Of a stretch of DNA of 64,000 nucleotides, positions 32,002 through 41,099 are shown one piece after another. Origin of the DNA: Streptomyces luomodiensis (GTDB taxonomy: Bacteria > Actinomycetota > Actinomycetes > Streptomycetales > Streptomycetaceae); assembly GCF_031679605.1 (NCBI RefSeq), contig NZ_CP117522.1:7316001-7380000 (forward strand), given 5' to 3'. The notes beneath the pieces were generated by a model. The model was not told the DNA's origin. It saw nothing but the letters and a program-made list of their open reading frames with translations, and searched no databases. The position numbers were made by a program, and so were the translations under genes. The stretch's first letter is position 1. Every line of letters starts with the position of its first letter.

Positions 32002-32795
32002 GGGCGCAGCGCGCGGGCGGCCCAGCGGCCGTCGGTGCGGCTGATGCGCACCGGGTGGTCGAAGCATTTGCTGATGGCGTCGGTGGTCAGCACCGCCTCG
32101 GCCGCCCCCTGGTCCAGGCACTCGCCCTCGCGCAGCAGCACCGCGTGGGTGGTGCTGGCGGGCAGCTCCTCCAGGTGGTGGGTGACCAGGACGGTGGCCA
32201 GTTCGGGGTGCTCCCGGCGCAGCGTGTCCAGGCTCTCCAGCAGCTGCTCACGGGCGGCCAGGTCCAGCCCGGTGGCCGGTTCGTCGAGCAGCAGCAGCCG
32301 GGGGAGGGGCATCAGCGCACGGGCGATCAGCACCCGGCCGCGCTGGCCCTGCGACAGGGTCGGCCAGCGCGCGTCGAGCTTCCCGCCCATGCCCAGCGTG
32401 GTCAGCAGCCGGTCGGCCCGGTCGCGCTGGTCGGGGGTGGGGTGGCGGCGGGGGACCGGCTCCACGGTGTTGGTCAGCCCGGTGAGCACCACGTCCCGCA
32501 CCCGCAGCGGGGAGCGCAGCGGATGCCGGGGATCGACATGCCCCACCAGCGTCCGCAGCTCGCGCAGATCGACCCGCCCCAGGGTGCGGCCGAGGACTTC
32601 CACCGTGCCGTGGGTGGGGTGCACCAGCGCGCCCGCCAGACTCAGCAGGGTGGACTTGCCCGCGCCGTTGGAGCCGAGCAGCGCCCAGTGCTCCCCCTGG
32701 TGGACGGTGAGCGAGATCGAGCGCAGCAGCGGGGTGCCGTCGCGCACCACGTCCACGTCGTTCAACTTCAGTACGGGAACGGCCGGGGCGGTCAC
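31968..32795 (-). CDS. ABC transporter ATP-binding protein
   Basis: A 275-residue ATPase: Walker A GSNGAGKSTLL, Q-loop LVGHVDPRHPLRS, signature LSQGQRGRVLIARAL, Walker B LLLLDEPATGLD, switch His in VLVTHHLEELP. Its layout is like ModF/PhnC-type or EttA-unrelated single ATPases. No permease or binding protein is adjacent, so its transporter is elsewhere or it has another role. The C-terminal residues (SGQDTGSPDQ) are coded by the 21-bp array, so the end of this protein is repeat-derived. Confidence 0.85.
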   Translation of the reverse strand: MTAPAVPVLKLNDVDVVRDGTPLLRSISLTVHQGEHWALLGSNGAGKSTLLSLAGALVHPTHGTVEVLGRTLGRVDLRELRTLVGHVDPRHPLRSPLRVRDVVLTGLTNTVEPVPRRHPTPDQRDRADRLLTTLGMGGKLDARWPTLSQGQRGRVLIARALMPLPRLLLLDEPATGLDLAAREQLLESLDTLRREHPELATVLVTHHLEELPASTTHAVLLREGECLDQGAAEAVLTTDAISKCFDHPVRISRTDGRWAARALRPSGQDTGSPDQ

Positions 32796-33001
32796 GGGGC
32801 CGCCACCTCCTTGGTCTGTCCTTGTCCTGGGTGAGCTCTTCGACCGGCGCCTCGGGCGGCACCGGCAGAACGGAGGCTATCCCGGACCGGGCGGGCCGGA
32901 CATTCCGGGCTGGGATGCGGGGCCGGTCGTGGCGGGCGTTGTCAGTGGTGCGTGGGAAGGTGAGCACACCTGGGGGGAAGAACGGTAAAGGGAGGGCGGC
33001 C

Positions 33002-33736
33002 ATGGGCTGGCACCGGGGGCTTCTGATCGGATTCGATCTGGAGACGACGGGCACCGATCCACGCACGGCACGGATTGTCACGGCGGCCGTGGTCGAGGTG
33101 ACGGACGGGGTACCGACAGGGCGGCACGTATGGCTGGCCGACCCTCACGTGCCCATCCCCGACGACGCCGTGGCGGTGCACGGCATCACCGGCGAGCGGG
33201 CGGCGGCGGAGGGCCGGCCCGCCCACGAGGTGGTCGAGGAGATCGCCGAGGTGCTGGTGGCCCACTGGCGCGCCGGCGCCCCGGTGGTGGCGTACAACGC
33301 GGCGTTCGACCTCAGCCTGCTGGCCGCCGAGTTGGCGCGGCACGGGCTGCGTCCGCTGAGCGAGCGGCTGGACGGCGCGGAGACCGGCCCCGTGGTGGAT
33401 CCGTACACGATAGACCGCGCCGTCGACCGCTACCGCAAGGGCAAACGCACGCTGGCGGCGGTCTGCGGGGAGTACGGAGTGGTGCACGACCGCGCCCATG
33501 ACGCCGGCGCGGACGCGCTGGCGGCGGTGCGCGTCGCCCGCGCGCTCGCCGAGCGCCACCGCGAGGTCGCCGCGCTCGAGCTGTGGGACCTCCACCGCAA
33601 GCAGGTGGGGTGGTACGCCCGCTGGGCCGCCGACTTCCAGTCCTGGCTGCGCCGCAAGGGCACTCCGGACGCGGTCGTGGACAGCGGCTGGCCGCTGCGG
33701 GGGGCGGAGGCGGAGGCGGGGGCCGTGGCGGGGTAG
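33002..33736 (+). CDS. DEDDh 3'-5' exonuclease (DnaQ-like)
   Basis: A 244-residue exonuclease domain. The ExoI motif is IGFDLETTGTDP (Asp-x-Glu), ExoII is VVAYNAAFDLSLL and ExoIII is HDAGADALAAVRV with the His and Asp of the DEDDh type. The C-terminal helical part (HRKQVGWYARWAADFQSWLRRKG) is characteristic of the stand-alone Streptomyces homologues of the DNA polymerase III epsilon chain. It degrades single-stranded DNA or RNA ends with two metal ions. GGGAGGG lies 6-7 bases before the ATG. The 206-bp divergent gap to the ABC ATPase gene holds both promoters. Confidence 0.9.
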   Translation: MGWHRGLLIGFDLETTGTDPRTARIVTAAVVEVTDGVPTGRHVWLADPHVPIPDDAVAVHGITGERAAAEGRPAHEVVEEIAEVLVAHWRAGAPVVAYNAAFDLSLLAAELARHGLRPLSERLDGAETGPVVDPYTIDRAVDRYRKGKRTLAAVCGEYGVVHDRAHDAGADALAAVRVARALAERHREVAALELWDLHRKQVGWYARWAADFQSWLRRKGTPDAVVDSGWPLRGAEAEAGAVAG

Positions 33737-33942
33737 CCGCGCGGTGGGGCGGTCACCGGCCCGGCGGGCACCGGAGCGCCCCAGCGATGGGTTCCCGGCG
33801 GGAGGCCGGTTCCTACGGGTGAGGGGGACCGGGGACCCGGGCCGCGAGGAGAGTGCCACCGAGACCGAAGACGGGACTCCACTTGAGATCATGGTCGGCA
33901 GCCCGATGCGGCAGCCTCGTCCTGAAGTAAAGGAGATTGGCC

Positions 33943-34395
33943 ATGTCCCCCACTCTTCCTCCCCTGTTCCACGTCGGCATCGTCGTGGCGGACCTCGACC
34001 GTGCCGCCGCGGACTACGAGCGACGGTGGGCCGTCAAGACCGAGCGGATCATGGATCTCAGCTTCCCCGACGCCCGGTTCCACGGGCAGGAGGTCTCCTG
34101 CTCGGCCCGCTACGGCTTCATCAGCACCGGAGCATCGGAGATCGAACTGATCCAGCCGCTCACCGGCCGCTCGCCGTACACGGAGTTCCTGGAGGCCAAC
34201 GGCGAGGGTGTCCACCATCTCGCCTACGCCGTCGAGAGCATCGACCGGCATCTCGCGGCGCTGCGCGAGGCGGGCGAGGACCCGACTATCGCCTTCGACG
34301 GGGTCATCGCGGACCGGGCCCGCTTCGTGTACCTGGACGGCCTGGCGCACGGACCGGTCGTCGAGCTGATCGAGCGGGCCGGTCAGGGCGGCTGA
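33943..34395 (+). CDS. VOC (glyoxalase/dioxygenase superfamily) protein
   Basis: A 150-residue protein with the paired beta-alpha-beta-beta-beta modules of the VOC fold: PLFHVGIVVADLDRAAADYERRW at the N-terminus (His as first metal ligand), EIELIQPLTG with the acidic ligand, GVHHLAYAVESID (His) and VVELIE at the end (Glu). This spacing is that of methylmalonyl-CoA epimerase or glyoxalase-like enzymes. The substrate is not assignable. AAAGGAG lies 8 bases before ATG 33943. An in-frame TTG six bases upstream is less likely. Confidence 0.8.
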   Translation: MSPTLPPLFHVGIVVADLDRAAADYERRWAVKTERIMDLSFPDARFHGQEVSCSARYGFISTGASEIELIQPLTGRSPYTEFLEANGEGVHHLAYAVESIDRHLAALREAGEDPTIAFDGVIADRARFVYLDGLAHGPVVELIERAGQGG

Positions 34396-34669
34396 CCGCC
34401 CGGCGCAACGGCGGCCGACGGGGTCTGGCAGAGCACTTCTCGGTGAAGGTGGCGACAGCGGCTGCGCGGCCGTGGTCGCGGTGTCGGCCGCGCCGGCCGT
34501 GGACGCCGAGGAGAACAGGGTGAACGCCGCGGGGGTGGGGTGCGGACCGTGGTCCGGTGGGTCAGCCGGGCGTGCGGGTGTGGATGGGTGCACGGGCGGG
34601 CGGCCCGGGAGCGGCCGCGGGGGTGCGGACAGGGAGCGGTCGCAGGGGCGCAGACAGGGGCGGGCGGGC

Positions 34670-35602
34670 TCAGAAGGCGTGCCAGCGCACCGTCGCGTCC
34701 GCGTCCCGCAGGGAGGCCACCCGGCGGGCGAACTCGGCTCGGGCCGCGGGGTTGCCCGGCGCGTGCTGGGCCACCCACGCGCAGCCGGCGGTTTCCCGCG
34801 CGCCCCGCAACGTCGCGCAGCCCGGCCACTCCCGGACATCCCAGCCGTACTCCGCCACGAACGCGTCGTACGCCGCCGCGCCGAGCCCGTAGCGGTCCCG
34901 GGCCAGGGCCATCACCACCAGATCGTGCTCGCGCAGATCATCCGAGAAGGTCTCCAGATCCACCAGCACCGGGCCGCCCCTCCCGATGTGCACATTGCGC
35001 GGCAGCGCGTCGCCGTGGATCGGGCCGGGGGTGAGCCGCGGGGTCAGCTCCGCGGCGGCGGCCGCGAAGTCGTCCCGGCGGGCGCGCAGATACGCCGCGT
35101 CCGCGGGGTCGATCGCGTCCCCGGCCAGCCGCAGCCAGCGCTCGACGCCGCCCAGCAGATCGCGGCGCGGCAGCGGAAGCGGCGCCAGGTCGGGCGGCGG
35201 GTCGGGCAGGGCGTGCACCATCCGCAGCAGTTCGGCGAGATCGCGCGGCCCGGCGGGCCGTACGGCGTCCGGCAGCCGCTGCCAGTACGTGACGAGATGG
35301 CCCCCGAAGGGAAGCGGCTGCTCGGCGCCGAAGCGCCGGTCGGGGCGTACCGCGGGCAGCCCCTCCCGGGCCAGCCAGTCGGCGACCTTCAGCTCCCGGG
35401 CGGCCCGGTCCCACACCTCCAGATCGCGGCTGATCCGGACCACCAGGGACAGGCTGTCGAGGGCGAAGACGGCGTTCTCGCCGAGGGCCAGCAGCCGGGC
35501 CTCCGCCGCACCGGCCCGGTAGGGCGGCAGCGCGGCCGAGAGCACCGCCCGCGCCCGCTCCTCCGTGAAGGCGACATCCGCCACCGCCGTACCCCTCCTC
35601 AT
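34670..35602 (-). CDS. Aminoglycoside-phosphotransferase-family kinase
   Basis: A 310-residue APH/choline-kinase-like protein. The nucleotide loop region is LALGENAVFALDSLSLVVRISRD, the catalytic loop is GPIHGDALPRNVHI (HGD..N), and the metal-binding DLETFS replaces the usual DFD/DWE. The C-terminal helical part ends DADATVRWHAF. It phosphorylates an unknown small molecule. Actinobacteria have many such genes unrelated to drug resistance. The start ATG 35602 follows a GGCGGAG. Longer in-frame starts exist (35623, 35719). The 274-bp gap to the VOC gene (34396-34669) is G/C-rich with no gene seen. Confidence 0.85.
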   Translation of the reverse strand: MRRGTAVADVAFTEERARAVLSAALPPYRAGAAEARLLALGENAVFALDSLSLVVRISRDLEVWDRAARELKVADWLAREGLPAVRPDRRFGAEQPLPFGGHLVTYWQRLPDAVRPAGPRDLAELLRMVHALPDPPPDLAPLPLPRRDLLGGVERWLRLAGDAIDPADAAYLRARRDDFAAAAAELTPRLTPGPIHGDALPRNVHIGRGGPVLVDLETFSDDLREHDLVVMALARDRYGLGAAAYDAFVAEYGWDVREWPGCATLRGARETAGCAWVAQHAPGNPAARAEFARRVASLRDADATVRWHAF

Positions 35603-35826
35603 CGCTCCGCCCCAGTCTCCCATCGAGCGCGGCGATGAACGGCCGGTCCCCGCATGTCGGCCACCGGGACGGCCCCGCCGTCCCGTACACCTGACCGTGC
35701 CATCGACCCGGTCCCCCACGCAGACCGTTACCCCTCGGCAAAGGTTGTCCTCAACCGGCCTTGTCTCTTCTCTTACCCATTTCTTAGCTTCAGGTGAACT
35801 CTTTTCTAACGCCAGGAAGACTGACC

Positions 35827-36918
35827 ATGCCCCGAGACATACCGCCGCTCGCCGAGGTCCGCAGGATCACCGAGAAGAAGCGAGACGCGTGGTGGACCGT
35901 CATGCTCGTGGATCCGGTGGCCACACCGCTGGTCCGCTGGATCGCGAAGTACACCCGGGCCACTCCCAACCAACTGACCTGGGGCGCCTTCCTGGTGGGC
36001 CTCGGCTCCGCCGCGTGCTTCGCGCAGGGCGACTGGGAATGGCTGCTGCTCGGGGCCCTGCTCTACCACGTGAGCTTCATCTTCGACTGCATGGACGGCA
36101 AGCTCGCCCGGCTGACCGGCGCCGGCTCGGTCTTCGGGGCGTGGCTGGACTTCGTCTTCGACCGGATCCGGGTGCTGGTCTGCGCGGTCGCCCTGATGGG
36201 CGGCCAGTACGCGCGCACGGACGACGTCCTGTATCTGTGGCTGGCGCTGGCCGTCGCCTCCCTGGACGCGCTGCGCTACATCGACTCGCTGGAGATCTTC
36301 AAGATCCGGCACGGGATGCGCAAGGAGATCAAGGCCCGGATGCGCGCGGCCCGCAAGGCCGACAATCAGGCCGAGCTGGCGTTCATGGAGGACCTGCTGC
36401 GGGAGAACCCCGAGGCCGATCTGGAGACCGACCCGGCCACGGTGGCCCCCCTGCAGCCGGTGGCGCCCGCGGAGGCCGCACGGGCCTTGGAGACCGCTCC
36501 GGCCGTGGAGACCGCACCGGCCCTGGCGGCCGCACCGGCACCGGGTACGGCGGCCGCGGCCGTCGCCGAGACCGCCGCCGCAGCCGGTACCGCCCGAGCG
36601 GCGGTACCGGCCCCGCGCCGCCCCGCGGTCGTCGATCTGCACCAGGAGTTCCGGCGCCGCTTCCCCTGGTGGGTCCGGTGCCGGAACTTCCTGCTGCGCC
36701 ACCGCATCCGGGCCCATCTCATCAGCGGTATCGAGTTCCAGATGGGCGTGTTCATCATCGGACCGGCCATCGACGGGGTGGTGGCGACGACCGTCGTGTC
36801 GGGTGCGCTGCTGCTCGTCTTCGAGCTGGCCATCATCTACAAGCTGCTGCTGTCCACCCGGGACTTCACCCGCACCATCAACTCCTTCGAGACGGCCACC
36901 GCCCCGCGCAACTCCTGA
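35827..36918 (+). CDS. CDP-alcohol phosphatidyltransferase family protein
   Basis: A 363-residue membrane enzyme. The complete signature Asp-xx-Asp-Gly-xx-Ala-Arg-x8-Gly-xxx-Asp-xxx-Asp appears in FDCMDGKLARLTGAGSVFG and the following AWLDFVFD. It displaces CMP from a CDP-alcohol such as CDP-diacylglycerol. An Ala/Pro-rich linker of roughly 90 residues (about 200-275) separates the catalytic half from a C-terminal membrane part (FQMGVFIIGPAIDGVVATTVV), which is longer than in ordinary phosphatidyl synthases. The ATG 35827 has AGGAAG 8-9 bases upstream. The preceding 35750-35826 is AT-rich for this genome and promoter-like. Its stop lies 10 bp from that of the convergent MMPL gene. Confidence 0.88.
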   Translation: MPRDIPPLAEVRRITEKKRDAWWTVMLVDPVATPLVRWIAKYTRATPNQLTWGAFLVGLGSAACFAQGDWEWLLLGALLYHVSFIFDCMDGKLARLTGAGSVFGAWLDFVFDRIRVLVCAVALMGGQYARTDDVLYLWLALAVASLDALRYIDSLEIFKIRHGMRKEIKARMRAARKADNQAELAFMEDLLRENPEADLETDPATVAPLQPVAPAEAARALETAPAVETAPALAAAPAPGTAAAAVAETAAAAGTARAAVPAPRRPAVVDLHQEFRRRFPWWVRCRNFLLRHRIRAHLISGIEFQMGVFIIGPAIDGVVATTVVSGALLLVFELAIIYKLLLSTRDFTRTINSFETATAPRNS

Positions 36919-36928
36919 GGAGCAAAGG

Positions 36929-39208
36929 TCAGACCCTGGCGTGCCGGGGCCGGTCGTCCGCGTCCGGCGCCCAGGGAGCGCCCACCGGGACGGTGGGCCG
37001 CTGGGGCGGGGCGGGCTCGTCGTGGGTGAGGTCCGGAAGCCACCGCAGCCACTTCGGCAGGTACCAGTTGCGCTCGCCCAGCAGCGTCATCGCGGCCGGG
37101 AGCAGCACCCCGCGGATGACGGTGGCGTCGATGAGGACCGCGGCCGCCAGGCCCACGCCCATCTGCTTCATGGACTGCATCGACAGCGTCCCGAAGATGG
37201 CGAAGACCGCGACCATGATGACGGCGGCGCTGGTCACCACGCCCGCGGTGGTGACCACACCGTGCACCACCGCGTCCTTGGTGGTGCGGCCGGCCAGGCG
37301 CGCCTCGCGGATCCGGGAGACCACGAAGACGTGGTAGTCCATGCTCAGCCCGAACAGGATCACGAAGAGGAACAGCGGCAGCCAGGACACGATCGCGCCC
37401 ACGCCCTCCGCGCCGACCAGCCCCGCGCCCCAGCCGTGCTGGAAGACGGCGGTGAGGATGCCGTACGCCGCGCCGACCGACAGCAGGTTGAGCACGATGG
37501 AGGTCACGGCGATGGTGAGCGACCGGAAGGACATCAGCATCAGCAGGAAGGCGAAGACCACCACGAAGGCGAAGACCGGGGTGATCGCCGAGCCGAGCTT
37601 GTCGTTGAAGTCCTTGGAGGAGGCGGTCGAGCCGCCGATGGGGGCCGCCACCCCGTCCACCGTGCCGAGCGTGGCCGGGCGCACCTCGTTCCGCAGCACG
37701 TTCAGGCTCCGCTCGGCCTTGTCCTCGTCCGAGCCGCCGATCAGCGGTACCTCGATCACGGCCAGGTTCTGCTTCCGGTGGAAGGTCACCTCGACCGGGC
37801 CCTCGGAGGCGCCCTTCGCCACGGCCTCGGCGCGGAAGCGGGCGATCGCGTCGCGCACCGGCGCGGCGTCGATGTCGTCCGCCGTCACCGCGACCCTGGC
37901 CGGGTCGGGCCCGCCCGGGAACGCCTCGTCGATGTGGTGGTACGCGACCACGACCGGCAGCCGGTCGCCGAACTCCTGGTCCAGGGTGAGGTTCGCGGTG
38001 TTCATCCCCACGGCGGGGACGGCCACCGCGATCAGCGCGCCACCCGCGAGGGCCAGCGACAGCTTGGGGCGGCGCAGCACCGGGCCGAGGACGGCGCGCC
38101 AGACGCGGCTCTCGCCGTTGCTCCGCCGCTTGGCGCGTGCCAGGAACGGCATCCGGCCCTTCTCCACCCGCTCACCGAGCAGCGAGAGCAGCGCGGGCAG
38201 CACCGTCACCGAGCCGACCATGGCCACGGCCACCACCATCAAGGTGGCCAGCCCCATCGCCTTGAACTCCGCGATACCGGTGAAGAGCATGCCCGCCATG
38301 GCCACGATCACCGTGACACCCGAGACCAGGATGGCGCGGCCGGAGGTGGCCGCCGCGATCCGCAGCGCGGTCCCCGCGTCCCGTCCGGCGGCGCGCTCCT
38401 CACGCTCCCGGCGCAGGTAGAACAGGCAGTAGTCGACCCCGACGGCCAGCCCCACCAGCAGCATCACCGAGTTGGCGGTGTCGCTCATGTGCACCCAGTG
38501 GCTGACCACCGCCACCAGGCCGGAGGTGGCCAGGAACGCGGTCATCGCGAGCGCCACCGGCAGCAGCGCGGCCACCAGCGCGCCGAAGGCGATCAGCAGA
38601 ATGCCCAGGGCCACCGGCAGCGCGGAGTACTCGGCCTGGGTGAAGTCGTCACCGAACGCGTCGTCGAACGCCTTCTGGCCGCTGGCGTCGCCGAACTCCT
38701 CGATCCGCAGCGCCTGGTGACGGTCCTGCGCCTCGGCCACCGCGTCCAGGACCGGCTGGACGCGGTCCGCGGCCTGCTCCGGGTCGCCGCGCATCTCGAA
38801 CCGCACCAGCGCCGAACGCCGGTCGGCGGAGAAGGCCTTGGTGGCGTACGGTGACTGGACGGCGGTCACCCGGCCGGTGTCGCGTACCCCGTCGAGCACC
38901 GCGTCGACCGCCTCGCGGAAGGCCGGGTCGTTCGCGGTGAGCCCGCCGTTCTTGGCCTGGATCAGCACGGTTTCCCCGGCTGCTTCGTCAATGCCCGCAT
39001 CGTCGAGAATCTTCGAGACGCGCCCGGACTCGCCGGGAACCTGCTCGCTGTCCGCCACGTCCACCCGGCCCGCCATCGAGCCGACGGCCAGGGCGAGGAC
39101 GACCAGCAGCACCCAGCCCCCGACTGCCGCCCACCGGTGACGGGCGCTCCAGCTACCCGCGCGGGCGGCTATTCCGCGCGGTCTGTCCCAGTGGCCTGTG
39201 TCCGCCAC
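36929..39208 (-). CDS. MMPL-family RND transporter
   Basis: A 759-residue membrane protein with the MMPL/RND architecture: a cytoplasmic start, TM1 (WAAVGGWVLLVVLALAVG), a large extracellular loop (about 45-195), a block of five TM helices with VGLAVGVDYCLFYLRRERE, a second loop (about 400-545) and a second block with ILFGLSMDYHVFVVSRIREARL. The paired GxxxDY segments carry the Asp-Tyr couple of proton transport. It exports lipids or hydrophobic compounds by proton antiport. The substrate is unknown. The GTG start has AAGGGGA upstream. No regulator gene is adjacent. Confidence 0.92.
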   Translation of the reverse strand: MADTGHWDRPRGIAARAGSWSARHRWAAVGGWVLLVVLALAVGSMAGRVDVADSEQVPGESGRVSKILDDAGIDEAAGETVLIQAKNGGLTANDPAFREAVDAVLDGVRDTGRVTAVQSPYATKAFSADRRSALVRFEMRGDPEQAADRVQPVLDAVAEAQDRHQALRIEEFGDASGQKAFDDAFGDDFTQAEYSALPVALGILLIAFGALVAALLPVALAMTAFLATSGLVAVVSHWVHMSDTANSVMLLVGLAVGVDYCLFYLRREREERAAGRDAGTALRIAAATSGRAILVSGVTVIVAMAGMLFTGIAEFKAMGLATLMVVAVAMVGSVTVLPALLSLLGERVEKGRMPFLARAKRRSNGESRVWRAVLGPVLRRPKLSLALAGGALIAVAVPAVGMNTANLTLDQEFGDRLPVVVAYHHIDEAFPGGPDPARVAVTADDIDAAPVRDAIARFRAEAVAKGASEGPVEVTFHRKQNLAVIEVPLIGGSDEDKAERSLNVLRNEVRPATLGTVDGVAAPIGGSTASSKDFNDKLGSAITPVFAFVVVFAFLLMLMSFRSLTIAVTSIVLNLLSVGAAYGILTAVFQHGWGAGLVGAEGVGAIVSWLPLFLFVILFGLSMDYHVFVVSRIREARLAGRTTKDAVVHGVVTTAGVVTSAAVIMVAVFAIFGTLSMQSMKQMGVGLAAAVLIDATVIRGVLLPAAMTLLGERNWYLPKWLRWLPDLTHDEPAPPQRPTVPVGAPWAPDADDRPRHARV

Positions 39209-39360
39209 GACATCCCCTTATGCCCTGGTGGCAGACCCTCTCCGCCACCCCTGGACGACGCTAGGCCGCGGGGGCGGACCGCCCCATCATGCTTACCGGT
39301 GAACCTGACGGGTGGTTGTCTCCCTCCCAAGAGGGGGGCCATCCCTACCATCCCCGATCC

Positions 39361-39385
39361 AAGCCCCTTACACCTAAGGGGGCTT
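39361..39385. promoter_or_regulatory. Inverted repeat in the MMPL / protease divergent region
   Basis: AAGCCCCTTA-CACC-TAAGGGGGCTT pairs with ten bases per arm and one bulged G. It lies in the 379-bp divergent gap 39209-39587, which otherwise holds no gene. Downstream, AT-richer sequence (TTGAATTGACCCGTACTC, about 39441-39458) is promoter-like for the protease. The repeat may be an operator or a hairpin. Confidence 0.45.
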
Positions 39386-39587
39386 GACCTGGTGGTCGGT
39401 GCGGACAACGTTGCCTATGTCACACCTGGGCCGGGATCTTGAATTGACCCGTACTCATCAGTCAGGGTTTTTGTCAGAACCTGAGTGGCCCCAACACACA
39501 ACGGTTCTTCCGCACTTACGGGAACGGCATCCGCTTGCGCTCCCGCGCGGACTACCCCCCACAACCGCACGAGGAGGAACCCTCGTC

Positions 39588-40805
39588 ATGGCAGTTCACA
39601 AGCAGCGCAACGCGCGTCGACTCGGTCTGGCCGTGGCCGCCGCCACCGCCGTCACCGCCGGTGTCTTCGTGGCCGTTCCGGCCGGCGCCGCCACCGCACC
39701 CGCCGAGGGCAAGGTCTACGGCACCCAGGCGGCAAACGCCGTGGACGGCAGCTACATCGTCATGCTCAAGGGCGACAAGAGCGTCAAGGCCGCCGAGCAG
39801 GGCAAGGACCTCGCCGAGCAGTACGGCGGGAAGCTGCGCCGCACCTACGACTCCGCGATCAACGGCTTCTCGGCCAGCGGGCTGACCGAAACCGAGGCCA
39901 AGCGGCTGGCCGCCGACCCGTCGGTGGCCAAGGTGGTCCAGAACCACCGGTACACCATCAAGGGCACCCAGGAGAACCCGCCCTCGTGGGGCCTGGACCG
40001 GATCGACCAGGAAGACACCCAGGGCGACGACGCGTACAACTACCCCGACAGCGCGGGTGAGGGCGTCACCGCCTACGTCATCGACACCGGCGTCCGCAGC
40101 AGCCACAAGGACTTCGAGGGCCGGGCCACCTCCGGCTTCGACGCGGTCGACAACGACGACGACGCCGACGACGGCAACGGCCACGGCACCCACGTGGCGG
40201 GCACCATCGCCGGTGCCGAGCACGGCGTGGCCAAGAAGGCCAACATCGTCGCGGTGCGGGTCCTGGACGACCAGGGTTCGGGCACCACCGAGCAGGTCGT
40301 CGCGGGCATCGACTGGGTCACCGAGAACCACCAGGGCCCGTCCGTCGCCAACATGAGCCTGGGCGGCAGCCCCGACGAGGCCCTCGACGCGGCCGTGCAG
40401 AAGGCCATCGACTCCGGTGTCACCTTCGCCGTCGCGGCGGGCAACGAGTCCAGCGACGCCAGCCAGAGCTCCCCCGCACGGGTGGAGGACGCGATCACGG
40501 TCGCCTCCAGCACCGACCAGGACGAGCAGTCCGACTTCTCCAACTACGGCTCGGTCGTGGACATCTACGCCCCCGGCTCGGACATCACCTCCGACTGGAA
40601 CACCGGCGACGACGCGACCAACACCATCTCCGGTACGTCGATGGCCACCCCGCACGTCGTGGGCGCCGCCGCCGTCTACCTCAGCGGCCACCAGGACGCC
40701 AAGCCGGCCGACGTGGCGCAGGCGCTGACGGACGGCGCGACCGCCGACAAGATCTCCAACCCGGGCGAGGGCACGCCGAACAAGCTGCTGAAGATCGTCG
40801 AGTAG
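39588..40805 (+). CDS. Secreted subtilisin-family (S8) serine protease
   Basis: A 405-residue prepro-protease. Signal peptide 1 to about 36 (RRLGLAVAAATAVTAGVFV), I9 inhibitor-type propeptide (about 45-125, SYIVMLKGDKSVKAAEQGKD to VVQNHRYT), then a mature domain starting near PPSWGLDRIDQ. The catalytic triad is Asp in YVIDTGVRSSH, His in NGHGTHVAGTIAG and Ser in GTSMATPHVVGA, with oxyanion Asn in AVAAGNES. It degrades extracellular protein. GAGGAGG lies 10 bases before ATG 39588. A 21-bp-stem terminator lies 44 bp after the stop. Confidence 0.95.
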   Translation: MAVHKQRNARRLGLAVAAATAVTAGVFVAVPAGAATAPAEGKVYGTQAANAVDGSYIVMLKGDKSVKAAEQGKDLAEQYGGKLRRTYDSAINGFSASGLTETEAKRLAADPSVAKVVQNHRYTIKGTQENPPSWGLDRIDQEDTQGDDAYNYPDSAGEGVTAYVIDTGVRSSHKDFEGRATSGFDAVDNDDDADDGNGHGTHVAGTIAGAEHGVAKKANIVAVRVLDDQGSGTTEQVVAGIDWVTENHQGPSVANMSLGGSPDEALDAAVQKAIDSGVTFAVAAGNESSDASQSSPARVEDAITVASSTDQDEQSDFSNYGSVVDIYAPGSDITSDWNTGDDATNTISGTSMATPHVVGAAAVYLSGHQDAKPADVAQALTDGATADKISNPGEGTPNKLLKIVE

Positions 40806-40849
40806 GACCTACGGGGACCTGTACGGACCTGTACGGGTGAGGTGATCAT

Positions 40850-40896
40850 CCCAGGGGCGCAGCCGGGTGCGGAGAGCACCCGGCTGCGCCCCTGGG
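40850..40896 (+). terminator. Strong hairpin terminator after the S8 protease
   Basis: Two 21-base arms (40850-40870 starting CCCAGGGGCGCAGCC, and 40876-40896) pair perfectly around the loop GGAGA. There is no T-run, as usual for Streptomyces. It isolates the protease gene from the leucine-rich protein gene. The rest of 40897-41099 shows no gene. Confidence 0.9.
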
Positions 40897-41099
40897 CCCG
40901 TTGAGCCGCGATGCCACGCTGACAGCTCTTCCCGGGCATCCGCCCGCGCCCCCTGTGGACGAGGCACAACGGCGCCCTACGAGCGCCTGATCCGCGCGGT
41001 GCACGTGGCGGCGACGGCGGTGGCCCGCCAGGCCCGCTGTCGGAGGCCGCTGATAGAACATGTCGCACTGCTGTTGGACATGGATCTTGGAGCCTCGTC

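Noticed and set aside
34670..35602. Aminoglycoside resistance gene
   Set aside because: Only the general APH/choline kinase fold is visible. Such kinases are abundant in Streptomyces and the metal motif differs from drug-modifying enzymes.
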